From Ceratorhiza oryzae-sativae (lineage: Eukaryota; Basidiomycota; Agaricomycetes; Cantharellales; Ceratobasidiaceae), in NCBI GenBank assembly GCA_030998015.1, contig JARWMV010000134.1, forward strand, positions 1 to 38,255: a DNA stretch of 38,255 nucleotides, given 5' to 3'. A program made the position numbers and the translations under genes. Within the stretch, counting starts at the first letter, position 1. Each line of letters opens with the position of its first letter. This document shows, piece after piece, positions 35,327 through 38,255 of the stretch. The notes under the pieces were generated by a model that was not told the DNA's origin, did not search any database, and saw only the letters and a program-made list of their open reading frames with translations.

Positions 35327-35377
35327 CCCCTCTTTATCAACCACCCCTCTTTATCAACCACCCCTCTTTATCAACCA
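35327..35377 (+). repeat. 3 x 17-bp tandem repeat
   Basis: Three exact copies of CCCCTCTTTATCAACCA, AT-rich and without a palindrome, unlike the 23-bp unit. 51 bp total keeps the reading frame if the stretch is coding. Confidence 0.95.
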
Positions 35378-35583
35378 CTTTTTTATTTTGTTTATTTCAT
35401 TTATCACTTCTTTATACCCTTTCTTAGTGACTTGAAATTTTTAAGTATAAAAGAGTTAGACTTTCAAGATTGGAGAAAAGGGGTTGAAGTTCTAGTTAGA
35501 GGTCTACACTTAACAACCATGGGTAAAAACTTTTTATTAGAACTAATATCCGGAATGAATCGGGGTCGGACATTTTCCCCAGT

Positions 35584-35660
35584 TGACCCCCCAAACTGAT
35601 GCAGCTATGCTGCATTGTTTGGGGGGGTAATGGCACTAGGGCCATTGCAATCATTGGGGG
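35584..35660 (+). mobile_element. E-type element
   Basis: GACCCCCCAAACTGATGCAG ... ATTGGGGGTC. Removal approximately joins GRTFSPV to TASNIDILSL; the duplication here is at most one base. Confidence 0.85.
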
Positions 35661-35725
35661 TCTACTGCCTCTAATATCGATATATTAAGTCTACCTCCTT
35701 TATATGAATTTTCAGATCAAGGTGC

Positions 35726-35897
35726 CCGCCGGCGTTAGAGGGAATCCTAAAGATTCCCTCGTAGAAAATGACGACCGTTCGTCATTTTCAGCCGGCGGCT
35801 AAATATCGATATTATGCCGCGCACTAGCAATCGCAAACGGTTGCGATTGCTCACGTTGGTTGGTGGGACAAGTCCCACCAGCAACTAACGCGCGCGG
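35726..35897 (+). mobile_element. A element (172 bp)
   Basis: Standard form between YEFSDQG and VISNKQWVTSAKF coding of the outer cob intron 7 ORF. Confidence 0.95.
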
Positions 35898-36122
35898 GAG
35901 TTATATCTAATAAACAATGGGTTACAAGTGCTAAATTTTTCATGTTAACACCATATTTTGAAAGTAAAGAAACACTTGCTTTGAGTTCACAAACAGATTC
36001 TATGAAACCTCTATATTTTTCAAGTAAATCTGAGCTATGTGCTTTTTTTGGTCTATCCGATGTGACAATTTACAAATTCATTAATAGTGGTGCCCCTTTA
36101 TTTAACCCCAAGGAAAAAAGTT

Positions 36123-36294
36123 CCGCCGGCGTTAGAGGGAATCCTAAAGATTCCCTCGTAGAAAATGACGACCGTTCGTCATTTTCAGCCGGCGGCTAAA
36201 TATCGATATTATGCCGCGCACTAGCAATCGCAAACGGTTGCGATTGCTCACGTTGGTTGGTGGGACAAGTCCCACCAGCAACTAACGCGCGCGG
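36123..36294 (+). mobile_element. A element (172 bp)
   Basis: Standard form four codons before the outer cob intron 7 stop. Exact removal gives NPKEKSYYH then TAA. Confidence 0.95.
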
Positions 36295-36389
36295 ACTATC
36301 ACTAAAATTTATTAATTCCCCTGGACTGGGGCCTCGCAGAACACGAATCGAATCAAAACCATTTTTTAGAAGAAGTATTTATTAAAATG

Positions 36390-36453
36390 CACTCGGACAA
36401 TTATATCCCAGCAAATCCAATGTCTACTCCAGCCTCAATTGTTCCTGAGTGGT
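36390..36453 (+). CDS. cob: cob exon 8
   Basis: HSDNYIPANPMSTPASIVPE, then W and the first base of Tyr. Contains the Qo-site PEW motif of cytochrome b (here split PEW|Y). Confidence 0.97.
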
Positions 36454-36673
36454 AAGTAAAGATGCCACGCTTAAGAGTAATCTTATGAAAAATTAACTTT
36501 ACTATTTGTTGGAAAATCCTAAAGATGTTAATATTTAATTCTAAATAAAAACTTAACAATGTAACAATGGATAATCAACAGGGAACAAAGTTATACTTAC
36601 ATACAATAATAAATGCAAAATTGTTGTTACAGTTTAATAGTAGTACCCTAAGAGACTATACGTAAAGCTCCTT

Positions 36674-36812
36674 CCCTCCGCGCTCTTTGATCGCCCGCAG
36701 GGCGGCCTAAGCGCGGAGGGCTCCACTAATCGATGATTTGCGAAGGCAAATCTACACCCTGCCTAGAGAACTGCGCTTTAGCGCACGTCTTGGCAGGGGT
36801 ATCGATTAGGGG
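36674..36812 (-). mobile_element. B element (139 bp) in the cob intron 8 core
   Basis: Standard B with nested C hairpin; right end reads ATTAGGGG (GC lost). Confidence 0.92.
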
Positions 36813-36877
36813 AATTGTAAATTGAGGATGAAGAAATAGTCCAGCCATTTTATTAACAAAAATGGATAATATATAAT

Positions 36878-36976
36878 TTCCAACTCTCTGATCGCGCCTT
36901 TAGGCGCGGCCTAAGCGCTGAGGACTCCTAAATTGGGGGTGATTTGCGCAGGCAAATCTACACCCCCAATTTGGGG
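36878..36976 (-). mobile_element. B' element just before cob exon 9
   Basis: Reverse copy of the CCCCAAATTGGGGG type, ending 16 bp before the 3' splice site. Confidence 0.88.
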
Positions 36977-36992
36977 TTATATTATAAATGTG

Positions 36993-37038
36993 ATCTTTTA
37001 CCTTACTATGCAATTTTACGATCTATCCCTAACAAATT
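36993..37038 (+). CDS. cob: cob exon 9 (partial view of gene; continues beyond)
   Basis: Completes Tyr, then LLPYYAILRSIPNK and part of Leu. The 3' edge is put at 37038 because the next codons (NLLVV) do not fit cytochrome b. The remaining cob exons, starting with the GVLAM region, are not in this window. Confidence 0.9.
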
Positions 37039-37493
37039 AAATCTTCTAGTGGTTTGTATAAATTTTACTGTATGCTTGGAAGTCTTGTAGTTTAAGTACT
37101 GTATTTCACAGTAAAAATCTTAAAACTTGTTTAAGATAACCAGCAAGTTTTTCATTACCGAGGTATTGCGAGCTCGGAATCAGGCGCCTCGTGCTTTGCT
37201 CGGTCAAAAAACTTCATAGACTATACGTAAAACTCTAGATTACAAAATTTTCCTGGTTCAATCTTACGGACTGGTTAGTGCACAGCAATTGCCCAAATTT
37301 GAGAATTGCTGGTTCAATTTTTAGATAAGATATAGTCAATAAAGGCTGGAAGATTTTACGGAAATAGTATTTCTTATTTTAATCTATGCTCAAAATTCTG
37401 AATTTTCCAATTTCAATTCAACCGATAAAAACAATTTGTCTATCTCTTCTGCACGTGAGCAATTAAACCGATGTAAAAACGAACCGCCTTCTC

Positions 37494-37540
37494 CCGCGCG
37501 CGTTAGAGGGAATCTTTCAGATTCCCTCTAACGCCGGCGG
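37494..37540 (-). mobile_element. A element, minimal 47-bp form
   Basis: CCGCGCGCGTTAGAGGGAAT ... GCCGGCGG. Its left end is the A element's right terminus (CGCGCGCG) and its inner hairpin is the left hairpin, so it fused both ends by deletion of the middle. Exact removal restores the ORF. Confidence 0.93.
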
Positions 37541-37669
37541 GAGAAGGAGTTCCTGCGAATTTCAAATTACCTCCTAATTTTAATCCGGAAGAGTTTCGTT
37601 TAGTAGCAAATGGATTTTTCCAAGCTGAAGGACATATTTCTTGTAGAATTAGAGGTAATAACTTTATGC

Positions 37670-37882
37670 CCGCCGGCGTTAGGGGAATCCTCAGTTGAGG
37701 TAGCCTTGACCATGAGTCCAGGCTACCTCACATAAAGATTCCCTCGTAGAAAATGACGACCGTTCGTCATTTTCAGCCGGCGGCTAAATATCGATATTAT
37801 GCCGCGCACTAGCAATCGCAAACGGTTGCGATTGCTCACGTTGGTTGGTGGGACAAGTCCCACCAGCAACTAACGCGCGCGG
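37670..37882 (+). mobile_element. A element, 213-bp form
   Basis: Like 30885 but missing AG in the first arm (GTTAGGGGAATCC). Flanked by coding for NNFMP and INQNL. Confidence 0.93.
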
Positions 37883-38050
37883 GCTATTAATCAGAATCTA
37901 TCACCTCAAAGTTTAGAATTTTTTCTAACTCTTTGGTATGTTTTAGGGCAAACAGGTACATTAGGCATAACTGTCAATAAACACGGGAAATTGGTTATAC
38001 GGTTATCTTCTGAAAGTTGGGATACAATACTTAATTCCTATTCTAAATAT

Positions 38051-38255
38051 CCGCCGGCGTTAGAGGGAATCCTCAGATGAGGTAGCCTTGACCATGAGTC
38101 TCATGGTCCAGGCTACCTCCCATAAAGATTCCCTCGTAGAAAATGACGACCGTTCGTCATTTTCAGCCGGCGGCTAAATATCGATATTATGCCGCGCACT
38201 AGCAATCGCAAACGGTTGCGATTGCTCACGTTGGTTGGTGGGACAAGTCCCACCA
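38051..38255 (+). mobile_element. A element, long form, cut by the window end
   Basis: First 205 bases of the 222-bp form, following SYSKY coding of the intron 9 ORF. Confidence 0.95.

Larger units (their letters stand above)
32026..36305 (+). pseudogene. outer LAGLIDADG ORF of cob intron 7, split in two halves
   Basis: N half from ATG 32026 (MKILRTSLIYIFMLIAL, a membrane-like leader), through A at 32110 and a C hairpin. A 16-bp hairpin (about 32410-32425) breaks the frame just before the motif YWLLGLIEAESNF, which is followed by D and E elements and then DKFRANFTIALTAAQKPVLD to YALVISGY (33058). The C half resumes at about 35390 (FIPFLSDLKFLSIKELDFQD, LLELISGMNRGR) with E at 35584 and A at 35726, and ends in a NUMOD1-like segment (YFSSKSELCAFFGLSDVTIY) broken by A at 36123, stop TAA 36305. 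The halves together match one LAGLIDADG_1 protein. The 2.3-kb insert between them is a separate invasion. Confidence 0.7.
31293..36389 (+). ncRNA. cob intron 7 (group I, 5.1 kb), doubly invaded
   Basis: Textbook core: P TATATGCTGGAAC (31329), Q TTATCAGCAGA (31390), R CTCAGAGACTGTACACG (31468), S AAGATACAGTCCG (31517). Then module Z, the outer LAGLIDADG ORF in two halves, and between the halves (about 33060-35390) an insert with its own LAGLIDADG ORF. Ends at G 36389. Confidence 0.85.
36454..36992 (+). ncRNA. cob intron 8 (group I, no ORF)
   Basis: Q ATAATCAACAGGGA (36573), R CTAAGAGACTATACGTAAAG (36649), S GAAGAAATAGTCC (36830). Short intron (539 bp); a B element lies between R and S and a B' element after S. 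Insertion into the core loop without loss of the boxes suggests it is tolerated. Confidence 0.88.
37039..38255 (+). ncRNA. cob intron 9 (group I), 5' part
   Basis: P ACTGTATGCTTGGAA (37067), Q AACCAGCAAG (37139), R TTCATAGACTATACGTAAAAC (37213, 21-base region given as TTCATAGACTATACG and TAAAAC), S AAGATATAGTC (37327), then an ORF that runs off the window. Confidence 0.82.
37386..38255 (+). pseudogene. cob intron 9 LAGLIDADG endonuclease, partial, interrupted
   Basis: NAQNSEFSNFNSTDKNN, then a 47-bp A remnant (37494-37540), GVPANFKLPPNFNPEEF, motif LVANGFFQAEGHISC (37603-37647), A at 37670, NQNLSPQSLEFFLTLWYVL, ITVNKHGKLVIRLSSESWDT, and a third A at 38051 that runs off the edge. Removing the 47-bp form exactly is in frame (PPSREGVPAN). 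The protein is related to the intron 6 ORF. Confidence 0.78.

Overview
This window is a fungal mitochondrial DNA segment. It carries parts of cox3, atp9 and cob, tRNA-Ser(UGA), tRNA-Ile(GAU), group I intron cores and LAGLIDADG and GIY-YIG homing-endonuclease ORFs, in AT-rich sequence. The cob protein sequence and the mitochondrial location of atp9 point to an early-diverging fungus (Mucoromycota, Zoopagomycota, Blastocladiomycota or chytrid type); I cannot name the species. TGG is the Trp codon in all recognised exons, and every stop I could assign is TAA or TAG.

Layout. (1) 1-6306 is a giant inverted repeat (about 3.15 kb per arm, head to head at 3153/3154). Each arm carries the last cox3 exon, the preceding group I intron core and a LAGLIDADG ORF containing 13 tandem copies of a 23-bp palindromic unit. 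(2) 6307-9110 is a mosaic of GC-rich hairpins with one tRNA and small coding relics. (3) 9111-13806 holds a LAGLIDADG ORF, atp9 (exon 1, group I intron, exon 2), a free-standing GIY-YIG endonuclease, a fossil second copy of the atp9 3' exon and a second, partial GIY-YIG gene. (4) 13807-17303 holds tRNA-Ile, more hairpin mosaic and two related non-coding modules. (5) 17304 to past the right edge is cob: nine recognisable exons (about 870 coding nt) spread over almost 20 kb, separated by eight complete group I introns and the start of a ninth. Two of these introns look doubly invaded (endonuclease within endonuclease).

The dominant feature is a set of large, GC-rich, multi-hairpin mobile elements. 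Family A (30 copies, mostly an apparently identical 172-bp form) and family B (about 141 bp, with three sequence-divergent relatives that keep the same fold) insert without a visible target duplication. Families D and E are flanked by 4-5 bp direct repeats. Elements sit inside other elements. They lie in introns, spacers and endonuclease ORFs and never in a recognised exon. At many sites, removing exactly one element (and one copy of the direct repeat, if present) restores an open endonuclease frame; two GIY-YIG paralogues supply natural empty sites. The elements therefore behave as recent, precise insertions. Whether the interrupted endonucleases are dead, or are rescued by RNA-level removal or ribosome bypassing, is the main open question.
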